The notes beneath the pieces are model-generated. The model did not search any database and was not told the DNA's origin. It worked only from the letters and a program-made list of their open reading frames with translations. Of a DNA stretch of 64,000 nucleotides, positions 38,817 through 47,932 are shown one piece after another. The stretch lies in assembly GCA_028693555.1 (NCBI GenBank), contig JAQUVD010000013.1:1-64000 (forward strand). Direction: 5' to 3'. Numbering within the stretch: position 1 is the first letter of the stretch; each line of letters begins with the position of its first letter. The DNA comes from Hespellia sp. (GTDB lineage Bacteria; Bacillota; Clostridia; Lachnospirales; Lachnospiraceae). The translations under genes were made by a program, and so were the position numbers.

Positions 38817-39893
38817 ATGAGTTTGTTCTATATTGATGAAGCAGATGAATTAAATGAACTGGTGCAACGGATGTCGAAAAGACAGTATGAACAGTCCCCG
38901 GGCTTATATGATGACCTTCCCGAGCGGGCAAAGAAATTTATGAAGCGGGACTTCTTTTATGGAATCTCATATTTAAAGTCTGCGATTGATTTAAAGCAGG
39001 TACAGATTTTTGTATCGTATGTGAGGTGGACATATGAATATCTGACCTATTTGATGGTCTATGTGACCAGGGAGAAGATGACAAAGCAATGTATTGATTT
39101 TTACGTTGCAATGTCAGCATGCCTAAAAGATGAATTACCATCAGAAGATTACGAATTTGCAGAAATCTGTATTCAGCAGGGGATACAGGAAATTGAACGA
39201 TTGTACAAGGAAGGCTTTCAGAGAAGCGAAGCAGCAGAAAATCAGGGATCGAAGGAAAAATATAATCAAATTGTAGCAGAATATATTGCTATCATCTTGA
39301 GAAAAGATTCCAAAGAGGCAATGCAGTATTTTCTGAAACTGTATCAGGGAGGGATGAATATTGCTGATATTTATCTGGAAGTGGTGCAGAAGGTGATGTA
39401 TAAGATCGGTGAATTGTGGTTTGAAAAAAAGATCAGTGTGGCACAGGAGCATTACTGTACAGCATTGACTCAGACAGCTATTTCTCAGCTATACTTTACA
39501 ATCTTTTCAACCCCTCCGAATGGACATACCATGGTAGGGTGCTGTATCGGCGGGGAACTTCATGAACTGGGAATGCGTATGATTACCGATTTATTTACTT
39601 ATGCGGGATGGAACAGCCTGTTTTTAGGGGCGGGCGTACCGGAAGAAGCACTGATTCATACCGTGAAAGAACAAAAACCAGACCTGATTGCGCTATCCGT
39701 TACGATGCCGCAGCATTTGGTCCTATGTAAAAATATGATTAAAGAATTACGCAGTGAAACTCCTGATTTAAAGATTGCTGTGGGAGGGAAAGCGTTTGAA
39801 GATGTACCGGATATTTGGCGTGAATGGAAAGCAGATATTTATACAACAGATGCAAGGGGACTGATTCAATGGGCACAGACGAACATTTCGTAA
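38817..39893 (+). CDS. Cobalamin-binding protein with CarH-like B12 photosensory module, no DNA-binding domain
   Basis: The 358-residue soluble protein has an N-terminal helical region of unknown type (1-165), a helical-bundle B12-capping domain (about 165-232) and a C-terminal Rossmann B12-binding domain (about 235-350). The cap contains W201-x9-E211-H212, the Wx9EH signature of CarH/LitR light-sensing proteins, and the Rossmann domain has E247-x-H249-x-x-G252, whose His would be the lower cobalt ligand. The MerR DNA-binding domain of CarH is missing. I chose ATG 38817 (AGGGAGG 7 bases upstream). It overlaps the next gene, a hybrid kinase, by 25 bases. Confidence 0.85.
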   Translation: MSLFYIDEADELNELVQRMSKRQYEQSPGLYDDLPERAKKFMKRDFFYGISYLKSAIDLKQVQIFVSYVRWTYEYLTYLMVYVTREKMTKQCIDFYVAMSACLKDELPSEDYEFAEICIQQGIQEIERLYKEGFQRSEAAENQGSKEKYNQIVAEYIAIILRKDSKEAMQYFLKLYQGGMNIADIYLEVVQKVMYKIGELWFEKKISVAQEHYCTALTQTAISQLYFTIFSTPPNGHTMVGCCIGGELHELGMRMITDLFTYAGWNSLFLGAGVPEEALIHTVKEQKPDLIALSVTMPQHLVLCKNMIKELRSETPDLKIAVGGKAFEDVPDIWREWKADIYTTDARGLIQWAQTNIS

Positions 39894-41230
39894 AAACAGA
39901 TGTAACAGAAGAACAGTTCTATCTGGAAGAGATGCAGAAGATGAATAATCAGATGATTAATATGCAGAGAGAACTGAACCGTGCGCTGATGGAATCCAGA
40001 AGAATGCAGGAAGAATTAAAGAAAAATGAAGAATTGAAGATTGCATTGGAGGTATCGGAAAGGGCCGGAAAGGCAAAGATGGATTTTATGTCACGGATGA
40101 GTCATGATCTGCGGACACCGATGAATGTAATCATGGGATTAACAGAGGCTACTTTGGATGAAGCTGATCATCCGGAAGCTGTTCGGGAAAACATGACTCA
40201 TATTCGTTCTGCCAGTGATTATATGCTGGGGCTGATCAATGATATTCTGGATATGGATAAGACGGAGAAGGATGCAGTTATATTGAAGCCCGAGCCGTAT
40301 AGTTACAATGAATTTCTGATGGATATGGGGACTTTGTTCCAGGCGCAGTGTACGGCAAAAAATATTACGGTGGAAATCAAAAGACCCTCTCTGAATCCGA
40401 TTGTTATGATAGATAAGCAGCGGCTCAAGCAGATATTTTTCAATATTATTTCCAATGCGGTAATATACACACCGCCAGGTGGAAAAATCAGCATGGGGGC
40501 TTATGATGTACGATTTGATGATGCTAAAAAGAGAATCTCTGCTGTATATCGTGTTGCGGATAATGGAATCGGAATGTCGGAAGTGTTTCAGAAACATCTT
40601 TTTGAACCTTTTGCGCAGGAAGATAATGGCGTTAGCCCGGAATTGAAGGGGAGTGGACTTGGACTTAGTATAACCAAACGACTGCTGGAGCAGATGGGTG
40701 GAACCATACAGATTGAGAGTCAAAAGGGAAAAGGAACCACCGTCAGTGTGAAGCTGTCCTTTGAACTGGCAGTACAAAGTCAGATAGATATATCGGAAGG
40801 CGTGGATCAGCATGGACAAAGTCATGCCGAACAAGCTTTAGCCGGAAAGAATATTCTGCTCGCGGAGGACCATCCGTTAAATGCACAGATTGCCCGAAAG
40901 CTGCTGGAAAAGAAAAAGATGAATGTGATTCACGCAGAAAATGGAAAGGCAGCAGTTGAATTATTTGGAGCATCTCAGGTAGGTGGCTTTGACGCTGTTC
41001 TTATGGATATTCGGATGCCCAAGATGTCAGGGCTGGAAGCAGCGAGTGCCATTCGCAGTATGGACAGGGCGGATGCAGCCATGATTCCGATCATTGCAAT
41101 ATCAGCCAATGCATATCCAAAGGATATACAGGAGAGCTTGAAAGCAGGGATGAATGCGCATCTGGCAAAGCCGATAAAACCAGTAGAATTTTACGAAACG
41201 CTGGAGAGATTTATGAAAAGAACAGAGTAG
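39869..41230 (+). CDS. Soluble hybrid histidine kinase
   Basis: The 453-residue protein has no transmembrane segment. A coiled coil (about 15-65) leads into a HisKA domain with His79 in MSHDLRTPMN, a HATPase domain (DNGIGMS, GSGLGLSITKRLL) and a C-terminal receiver with Asp380 in VLMDIRMP. No sensory domain is present, so it probably gets its input from the B12-binding protein whose gene it overlaps. I chose ATG 39869 (AAGGGGA 9 bases upstream) over 39824. The receiver has no output domain. Confidence 0.9.
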   Translation: MGTDEHFVKTDVTEEQFYLEEMQKMNNQMINMQRELNRALMESRRMQEELKKNEELKIALEVSERAGKAKMDFMSRMSHDLRTPMNVIMGLTEATLDEADHPEAVRENMTHIRSASDYMLGLINDILDMDKTEKDAVILKPEPYSYNEFLMDMGTLFQAQCTAKNITVEIKRPSLNPIVMIDKQRLKQIFFNIISNAVIYTPPGGKISMGAYDVRFDDAKKRISAVYRVADNGIGMSEVFQKHLFEPFAQEDNGVSPELKGSGLGLSITKRLLEQMGGTIQIESQKGKGTTVSVKLSFELAVQSQIDISEGVDQHGQSHAEQALAGKNILLAEDHPLNAQIARKLLEKKKMNVIHAENGKAAVELFGASQVGGFDAVLMDIRMPKMSGLEAASAIRSMDRADAAMIPIIAISANAYPKDIQESLKAGMNAHLAKPIKPVEFYETLERFMKRTE

Positions 41231-41353
41231 ATAGAAATATTACTGGATAAACACATATCTTGGCTGTATAATAAGGATATATTTTACTCGTATTCACCAC
41301 ACCTGACAGTTACCGTATTGTTCTACAAAAAAGACAATGGGAGGGGCAAATGC

Positions 41354-43519
41354 ATGACAGCAGATAAACGTGGTAGAGCTGCAAAAAACAAGTTGATCGT
41401 GTTTGTCGGTCACCATAAAGAAGTGTTTGTAAATATTCTGCTTGTGTGTGTTCTTGTATGTAGTATCCTTTTTTTGCTTTTATTCAACCAAAGACTAAGA
41501 AATTCGGTACAGGAAGAACGGATAGAAGCGGTTGATCAGATCGGGTATTTGCTGACTGAGAAAATCTCTCAGTTGAAAGATACCTACAAAACGCAGGTTG
41601 ATGCTGCCGCAAATGTGATTTCTAAAGAAAACCGTGAATTTAATGATAACCTTTCGGATTATTTCGAGGGATCGGAAGACTGGCTTCTGCTTGATCAGGA
41701 GGGGGACTTCTTTACCATGAGTGGAGATACCGCGGTCATGGTCGAAGACAGTCGAATTACAGAGCGGGTTTTGGGGGAAAAGAATACATTTTCCAGCTTT
41801 GTTTCTGTTCAGGGAAGAGGAGACTATTGGGCTTTTACGCATCCGCTCGATCATCTGGAGATTTCCGGACGAACGATAATCGGACTGTGTCGGCTCGTTC
41901 CTGCAAAGACATTTGCTGATATAACAACCGTATCGCTGTATGATCATCGGGGCAGCAGCTATATTGTAGATCGCAGCGGCGTTATCGTGATGCACCCGGA
42001 GGATGTTACTTCAGAAAGTTTGTTTCAGGGATACGCTGTTTATGCGTCGTTAAAAAATGCCGGTATTGCAGAAGATGAGTATGCTGAATTGAAAGCCGCA
42101 ATTTGCTCTGGCGAAGAATATCAGACTACATACGTTGCAGATAATATAAGCTGGCTTGTTTTAGCCATGCCAAGTACGGAGGAGTACGAACTGCTCGTGA
42201 CGGTGCCAATCTCCATCACAGCAGAAGCAACCTATTCAGGACTAACAGATTTAATGATAGCGGTTGTGGTGGTTTGTCTGGCAGGCGGATTACTTCTGTT
42301 TTATAATCAGTACAACCTGATGCGAAAAGGACGAGATGTGCAGGTACAGTTCGCAAAAGCAGCAGCCAAAAGTGATTTTATGAATAAAATGTCTCACGAT
42401 ATTCGGACACCACTCAATGCGGTAGTTGGCTTACATGAGCTTGCGCTGGAATCTATGGATGATAAAGAGATGGTGCAGGACTGCATTGTGAAAGCGCAGG
42501 CATCTAATGAATATTTGATTTCACTTATTAATGATGTGTTGGATATGAGCCGTATTGAGGCTGGGAAAATGAACATTAATAATGACCGCATTGATCTAGA
42601 GAAAATCGTAAATCATGTAATGCAGATGGAGAGTCAACCTGCGTTAGATGCAAGGATCAGTTTTACTTACGAAGAAAAAGAAAAATTCAGTACAGACTAT
42701 ATCGGTGATGCTGTGCGACTTAGACAGTGCCTTATGAATCTTGTGAGTAATGCAATCAAGTTTACACCGGCAGGTGGTAAGGTTGTGCTGTCTGCAGGGC
42801 GAACGTCACTGGATGAGCGAACAGACAAAATCAGTTTTGCTGTTGAGGATACCGGTGTGGGTATGAGCGAGGAATACATACAGCACATATTTACTCCTTT
42901 TGAGCAGGAGAAAAATTCTATGAATTCTGCTCATACCGGAAGCGGACTGGGACTTTCAATTGTTTACAACCTCGTAAAGCTGATGGACGGTACGGTTACG
43001 GTGACCAGCAAAAAGGATGTTGGCAGCCGTTTTGAGATCCTGTTACCACTTCAAAGAATAAAAAAAGAAGAGAACGTTCAAAAAGAAGATGAGATTTCCA
43101 GAGAAGATTTAAAAGCTGCTCTGAGTGGGAAACACATACTGCTTGTAGAAGATCATCCAATCAACCGTCAAATTATTACGAAGCTTTTAGAGAAAATGGA
43201 ATTGATTGTGGACGCTGCGGAGAATGGCAAGATTGGTGTTGACAAGTTCCTCTTATCGGAGGTGGATTACTATTCGTTTATACTGATGGATATTAAGATG
43301 CCGATTATGGATGGTTTAGAAGCTACAAAAACCATTCGTCATTTGGACAGGCCAGATGCACAGACGATTCCAATTATTGCACTTTCGGCAAATGCGTTTG
43401 AAGAAGATAAGAAAGCATCGATTGAAGCAGGCATGCAGATGCACCTTGCGAAACCGGTAGATATTGTGGAACTGAAAAAAGTTTTGATGAGGGTTGTTAA
43501 GGGAGAAAATAAGTTATGA
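41354..43519 (+). CDS. Membrane hybrid histidine kinase with extracellular Cache-type domain
   Basis: The 721-residue protein has a transmembrane segment at about 27-48, an extracellular region of about 250 residues with Cache-like features (GSSYIVDRSGVIVMHPED), a second transmembrane segment near 300-320, HisKA with His348 in MSHDIRTPLN, HATPase (GSGLGLSIVYNLV) and a receiver with Asp646 in ILMDIKMP. No HPt or DNA-binding domain follows. ATG 41354 is preceded by GGGAGGGG. Its stop overlaps the solute-binding lipoprotein start (ATGA), so that lipoprotein is likely its sensory partner. Confidence 0.92.
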   Translation: MTADKRGRAAKNKLIVFVGHHKEVFVNILLVCVLVCSILFLLLFNQRLRNSVQEERIEAVDQIGYLLTEKISQLKDTYKTQVDAAANVISKENREFNDNLSDYFEGSEDWLLLDQEGDFFTMSGDTAVMVEDSRITERVLGEKNTFSSFVSVQGRGDYWAFTHPLDHLEISGRTIIGLCRLVPAKTFADITTVSLYDHRGSSYIVDRSGVIVMHPEDVTSESLFQGYAVYASLKNAGIAEDEYAELKAAICSGEEYQTTYVADNISWLVLAMPSTEEYELLVTVPISITAEATYSGLTDLMIAVVVVCLAGGLLLFYNQYNLMRKGRDVQVQFAKAAAKSDFMNKMSHDIRTPLNAVVGLHELALESMDDKEMVQDCIVKAQASNEYLISLINDVLDMSRIEAGKMNINNDRIDLEKIVNHVMQMESQPALDARISFTYEEKEKFSTDYIGDAVRLRQCLMNLVSNAIKFTPAGGKVVLSAGRTSLDERTDKISFAVEDTGVGMSEEYIQHIFTPFEQEKNSMNSAHTGSGLGLSIVYNLVKLMDGTVTVTSKKDVGSRFEILLPLQRIKKEENVQKEDEISREDLKAALSGKHILLVEDHPINRQIITKLLEKMELIVDAAENGKIGVDKFLLSEVDYYSFILMDIKMPIMDGLEATKTIRHLDRPDAQTIPIIALSANAFEEDKKASIEAGMQMHLAKPVDIVELKKVLMRVVKGENKL

Positions 43520-45372
43520 GATTCAAAAGAAAAGTAATTGCAATATTCTGTATGACCAGCGTGCTGTTGTCAGGCTGTTCATCAACGAAAACCGGGGAAG
43601 TTTACACACCGGAGAATGACATACCAAGCTATGAAGCAATTGCAGCAGACAAGACGGTTATAACTGTCGGGAAATTCTATGCCTTCGATCACACAAAGCT
43701 TGAGGCATCACTGGAAGAGAAGTTCCCGGAAGTTGATTTTCTCTTTGAAGAGTGCAGCGCCGGAGACATGCAACTACCGTATATGAAAATCTTAGCAGAC
43801 AACGGTTCGCTGCCGGATGTATTCCTGACGAATCTGACTATTCCGGAAAATGATTTTCTATATGATCTTGGTGGTGAACGTTATGCAGGCAGATATAATT
43901 TATCTTCCCTGCAGGCGATTACGGTAGGGGACCATTTATATCAGATTCCGGTAAGCAACACGACATTCGGCATTGCCTACAACAAAGATGTATTCAGGCA
44001 GAATGGCTGGACTGTTCCGTCCACACTAGAGGAACTGTATGCTTTATGTGACACAATTTCTGCAACCGGAATCAGGCCGATGGTTACATGTATGAAATAT
44101 TACACAACAGTGGAATCATTACTGTTTGGGTTGAGTTATGATGAAACATTTTCTTCGGCTGAGAATCGAAATACATACAATCGTTTCGTTGAAGGAGAGA
44201 CGCCAAGTGCAGATGTTCTGCAGCCGTCCTGTAAAGTATTAAAAAATCTTTACGATAAAGGTATTGTAACGGCAGATGATTTTACGTCCAGTGCAACAAC
44301 CAATCGCAAGGATCTGTATAGTGGTAAAATTGCAATGATGCCTTGTAACCTTGATATTGTTGCATTGGTTGAATCCGAAAAACCGGATGCCGAAATTGGC
44401 TTTATTGGATTTCCTACAACGGAGGCGGACCAGCGAATTATGCAGATTGTTCCGGGGGTAAACCTTTCTGTTAATAAAGCATCTATGGAAGATGAGACTA
44501 AAAAAAAGGTGATTAATTCTACGATTGATTATATTAGTACAAATGAGGGTCAGGACGCAGTGTTCCAAGTGATTTCCGGTGTCAGCACGTTAACTTCCTA
44601 TCAGCAGAATATCACGGCAATGTCACAGGAGGTCTCTGATTGTATCCATGACGGAAATATTTTTTTTGCAAAATACTTTGGAAGTAATGCACTTGTTTCT
44701 AGTGTTCAGCAATATACAACCGGAGAGATTTCCTTTGAGGAATTGACCACGGCAATTGATGAAGATGCGAAAAGTAACGATCCTTTTGCAGCATTGTCAG
44801 AAGAACCAATTGGAACTGCCAGTGAAACATTTACGGTATTGGATACCAGTAATTACAATGCGGATGTTCTTCGCGATGTTACCGGTGCAGACATTGCACT
44901 TGTACCCAATAAAAGTTTTTATTGCGGAAATATTGCACAGATTTTTAAAGGTGACATTGTGCTGCCAGAGCGTTTTACGCAAAAAGGAATGGATGGCGAT
45001 GCATTATTGACAACGTATGAGATTACTGGTGCAAAACTGAAAGAACTCTTAGAGCATCCAATCATTGATGGGAATGAGGCAAACATTCTGTATGCGGTGT
45101 CCGGTCTAAAGGTGACCAATGCTCCGTGGGCAGAAGCAGATAAAAATGTTATTTCGGTTGCTCTTGCAGATGGCACAGAGATTGATGACAGCAAGACTTA
45201 TACTGTTGCAGCGTGGCCAAAAGCCATTGATGAAACCTATATTTCCGGCACTGCTAAGACCTTTGAAGATGCCGGTAAAAATCAGGATTTGATGGCGGAA
45301 GCGATTCAAAAGGCAGGGACAATTTCCCCTGCAAAAGATGGCAGAATTACGCTGGAATGGGAATTTGAGTAG
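43516..45372 (+). CDS. Lipoprotein: solute-binding domain fused to 5'-nucleotidase C-terminal-like domain
   Basis: The 618-residue protein has a lipoprotein signal peptide (MTSVLLSGCSS, Cys near residue 21). It then has a family 1-type extracellular solute-binding domain (about 45-415: DVFLTNLTIP, TFGIAYNKDVF, GKIAMMPCN) and ends with a domain like the C-terminal substrate-binding half of 5'-nucleotidases (TGADIALVPNKSFYCGNI, YEITGAKLKELLEH). The N-terminal metallophosphatase half is absent, so it probably binds a nucleotide-like ligand without cutting it. No ABC permease is adjacent. It likely feeds the membrane kinase encoded just upstream. Confidence 0.85.
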   Translation: MRFKRKVIAIFCMTSVLLSGCSSTKTGEVYTPENDIPSYEAIAADKTVITVGKFYAFDHTKLEASLEEKFPEVDFLFEECSAGDMQLPYMKILADNGSLPDVFLTNLTIPENDFLYDLGGERYAGRYNLSSLQAITVGDHLYQIPVSNTTFGIAYNKDVFRQNGWTVPSTLEELYALCDTISATGIRPMVTCMKYYTTVESLLFGLSYDETFSSAENRNTYNRFVEGETPSADVLQPSCKVLKNLYDKGIVTADDFTSSATTNRKDLYSGKIAMMPCNLDIVALVESEKPDAEIGFIGFPTTEADQRIMQIVPGVNLSVNKASMEDETKKKVINSTIDYISTNEGQDAVFQVISGVSTLTSYQQNITAMSQEVSDCIHDGNIFFAKYFGSNALVSSVQQYTTGEISFEELTTAIDEDAKSNDPFAALSEEPIGTASETFTVLDTSNYNADVLRDVTGADIALVPNKSFYCGNIAQIFKGDIVLPERFTQKGMDGDALLTTYEITGAKLKELLEHPIIDGNEANILYAVSGLKVTNAPWAEADKNVISVALADGTEIDDSKTYTVAAWPKAIDETYISGTAKTFEDAGKNQDLMAEAIQKAGTISPAKDGRITLEWEFE

Positions 45373-45453
45373 GGACATACTGATATTGGAAGTTGAGACA
45401 AAGAAGTCACAATGTAGTTTATCCAGATCGAAGTAAAGAGTACTGACAACAGA

Positions 45454-45506
45454 TCCAACAAATCACTTCATTCACGGTTGAAATGCAGTTGTATTTGTTG
45501 GATTTT
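45454..45506 (+). terminator. Terminator after the sensory operon
   Basis: TCCAACAAAT (45454-45463) and ATTTGTTGGA (45493-45502) form a perfect 10-bp stem, followed by TTTT. Confidence 0.7.
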
Positions 45507-45540
45507 CCATGTGAAAATATAATGTTTTGAGGAGATTACT

Positions 45541-46158
45541 ATGAATATGAACCATACCGTTATTCGAATCGCTACACCTGATAACGCTGAAGAGATCCTA
45601 AATATCTATGCGCCTTATGTTGAACAAACAGCGATTACCTTCGAATATGAGGTTCCAACTTTGAGGGGATTTCGAGAAAGAATAACAAACACCCTAGAAA
45701 AATACCCCTATTTGGTTGCCGTTAATGATGGCAAGATTCTCGGGTATGCCTATACAGGTGCTTTCAAAGATAGAGCTGCATATGACTGGGCGGCAGAGAC
45801 AACGATCTATCTGAGCGCTGACGTAAAGCATATGGGTCTTGGGAAGAAGTTGTATCAAGCATTGGAGGGAATTTCAAAAGCTCAGCATATTACGAATCTA
45901 AATGCCTGTATCGCTTATCCTGAAGTAGACGATGAATACCTGACTCAAAATAGCGTACAGTATCATGAGCACCTTGGATATGTTATGGTGGGGAAATTCC
46001 ATAAATGTGGCTATAAGTTTGAACGATGGTATAATATGGTCTGGATGGAAAAGATGATAGGAGTGCACCCGGACAAGCCGGAAAGAATCATTCCTTTTTC
46101 ACAATTCAGTAGAGAGGCACTTGCCAGTATGATAGATCATGTTAACATGCTAGCTTGA
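45541..46158 (+). CDS. GNAT acetyltransferase, phosphinothricin-type
   Basis: The 205-residue protein belongs to the GNAT fold of acetyl-CoA-dependent N-acetyltransferases. It has VAVNDGKILGYAYTG, the acyl-CoA-binding KHMGLGKKLYQAL and a C-terminal HEHLGYVMVGKFHKCGYKF, which places it near the phosphinothricin/methionine sulfoximine group (PAT/MddA). The natural substrate is probably an amino-acid analogue. GAGGAG precedes the ATG at 45541. A terminator lies upstream and a WYL regulator gene follows 16 bases later. Confidence 0.9.
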   Translation: MNMNHTVIRIATPDNAEEILNIYAPYVEQTAITFEYEVPTLRGFRERITNTLEKYPYLVAVNDGKILGYAYTGAFKDRAAYDWAAETTIYLSADVKHMGLGKKLYQALEGISKAQHITNLNACIAYPEVDDEYLTQNSVQYHEHLGYVMVGKFHKCGYKFERWYNMVWMEKMIGVHPDKPERIIPFSQFSREALASMIDHVNMLA

Positions 46159-46174
46159 TAAAAGAGGAAAGCCC

Positions 46175-47071
46175 ATGAAAATAAATCGAATGTTTGAGAT
46201 TATATACATACTGCTTGATAAGAAAACCATCACAGCAAGAGAACTTGCAGAGCATTTTGAAGTGTCCGACCGGACAATTTATCGTGATATTGAAACATTA
46301 TCAGCCGCTGGAATTCCCGTTTATATGAGCAGGGGAAAGGGCGGTGGAATATCCATTTTAGAAAACTTTGTGCTAAACAAAACGGTTCTAACGAAAGAAG
46401 AAAAAACAGATATTTTATCTGCACTTCAAGCGGTTGGTGCAATCAATTTTAATGAAACAGACTCTGTTTTACAAAAACTCGGTAGTTTGTTTGGGGAAAA
46501 TAATTCGGATTGGATTGAGATTGATTTTTCATCCTGGTATCACGCAGAGGAGGAGTCGAAAATATTTTATGATATTAAGGCTGCAATTTTGCGAAAGAAA
46601 CGAATTCGTTTCAATTATTCCAGTGGAAAAGGTGAAAGCACTGCACGTGAGGTTGAGCCCTTACGTCTTTGCTTTAAGGGGATATCACAATATTTATATG
46701 CATACTGCACGCTAAGGGAGGATTTTCGCTTTTTTAAGCTGAGTCGTATCAAAGATCTTGTGGTTACAGACAAGCGATTTGACCGAAAAATTACGGGAAC
46801 GATATTTAAAGACAGCAATATGTTTCAAGAAAAATATTTCACATTAAAATTGAAGCTGGATGCAGATATGGCTTATCGGGTTTACGATGAGTTTGATCAT
46901 TACACAAAACAAGATGATGGCAGTTTTATTGTAGAAACGATGTTTCCTGTGGGCGAAGGGATTTTTCCTTACATTGTATCTTTTGGCAGTCATTGTGAGG
47001 TGTTGGAACCATTGAATATCCGAAATTCAGTCAAAGCTGAACTTCAAAAAACCATTCAAAATTATTTATAA
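46175..47071 (+). CDS. WYL-domain transcription regulator (HTH_11 type)
   Basis: The 298-residue protein has an N-terminal winged helix (TARELAEHFEVSDRTIYRDIETLSAAG, about 19-44) and a WYL domain (about 140-230; RIRFNYSSGKGESTAREVEPLRL) that in relatives senses nucleotides or nucleic acid. A WCX-like C-terminal extension follows. It starts 16 bases after the GNAT gene. In a typical arrangement such proteins regulate neighbouring genes; here that would be the GyrI-like genes downstream. Confidence 0.9.
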   Translation: MKINRMFEIIYILLDKKTITARELAEHFEVSDRTIYRDIETLSAAGIPVYMSRGKGGGISILENFVLNKTVLTKEEKTDILSALQAVGAINFNETDSVLQKLGSLFGENNSDWIEIDFSSWYHAEEESKIFYDIKAAILRKKRIRFNYSSGKGESTAREVEPLRLCFKGISQYLYAYCTLREDFRFFKLSRIKDLVVTDKRFDRKITGTIFKDSNMFQEKYFTLKLKLDADMAYRVYDEFDHYTKQDDGSFIVETMFPVGEGIFPYIVSFGSHCEVLEPLNIRNSVKAELQKTIQNYL

Positions 47072-47138
47072 TATGACATACAGCTGACATATTAGTTCGT
47101 TTATAATAAACCTATCAAATAGATGGAGGTAGGATAAA

Positions 47139-47579
47139 ATGAACTATGAAATTGTAAGTCTTAATGAAAAAATGATTGTTGGTGTCAGTACTACAACAAG
47201 CAACGAGGACCCTAAAATGGGTGAGAAAATCGGTAAGCTTTGGATGGATTTATATCAAGGCGGAGTTCATGCGAAAATTAAAAACAAAATGAACGAGTAT
47301 GCAATCGGACTGTATTCAGATTACACCGAAAAGGATTATATTGTAACTGTAGGAAACGAAGTGTCAAAAGCCGAAAATAGTGCGTTAACAACAAAAATCA
47401 TTCCAGCCGGAAAGTATGCAAAATTCTCGGTACATGGGCATATGCAAAAAGCGGTTGCAGAGGCTTGGGATGAAATTTGGCAAATGGATTTAGACAGAAG
47501 TTTTACAGGAGACTTTGAAGAATATCTGAATTCTGACGTTGAAAACTGCGATATTGATATTTATATGGCTTTAAAATAA
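47139..47579 (+). CDS. GyrI-like small-molecule-binding domain protein
   Basis: The 146-residue protein matches the GyrI-like/AraC effector-binding fold: an N-terminal VSLNEKMIVGVSTTTS, the central IGLYSDYTEKDYIVTVG and a C-terminal ENCDIDIYMALK. Stand-alone copies (for example integron-encoded Cass2) bind cationic drugs. GGAGG lies upstream. It follows the WYL regulator by 67 bases and is one of three GyrI-like proteins in this cluster. Confidence 0.85.
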   Translation: MNYEIVSLNEKMIVGVSTTTSNEDPKMGEKIGKLWMDLYQGGVHAKIKNKMNEYAIGLYSDYTEKDYIVTVGNEVSKAENSALTTKIIPAGKYAKFSVHGHMQKAVAEAWDEIWQMDLDRSFTGDFEEYLNSDVENCDIDIYMALK

Positions 47580-47601
47580 CAAACTTAGAGGAGGTTTATC
47601 T

Positions 47602-47922
47602 ATGGCAACATCAGTAGAGTACATTGAATTTGTTTGTGAACAAATAAGAGGGGTTGGTGATATTCGCTATAAAAAGATGTTTGGAGACTATATGGTTTAT
47701 GTAAACGACAAACCGATTCTACTGGTGTGCGATAACACCGTTTATGTAAAACAGCTTGAGTGTATTGCAGAGTACATGAAGGATGCCGAAACGGGTACCC
47801 CTTATAAAGGTGCAAAGGTTCATTACATTTTGGATATCGAAAATACCAATTGCAGCAAAGAAGTTATTCTTGCATTAGAAAAAGTCACTCAGGTGCCAAG
47901 ACCACGGAAGAAGAAAAGTTAA
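47602..47922 (+). CDS. TfoX N-terminal domain protein
   Basis: This 106-residue protein is a stand-alone TfoX/Sxy N-terminal domain: YIEFVCEQIRGVGDIRYKKMFGDYMVYVNDKPILLVCDNTVYVK is the family core, interrupted here for brevity only by description. Full-length TfoX of Proteobacteria controls competence with CRP; the short Gram-positive form has no known role. GAGGAGG lies close to the ATG, and the next gene starts 10 bases after the stop. Confidence 0.85.
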   Translation: MATSVEYIEFVCEQIRGVGDIRYKKMFGDYMVYVNDKPILLVCDNTVYVKQLECIAEYMKDAETGTPYKGAKVHYILDIENTNCSKEVILALEKVTQVPRPRKKKS

Positions 47923-47932
47923 GAGGAATCCT

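Noticed and set aside
40139-40834. Minus-strand open frame of 231 codons inside the soluble hybrid kinase gene
   Set aside because: It lies opposite a clear kinase gene with full motifs, shows no recognisable domain, and is expected as a shadow frame.
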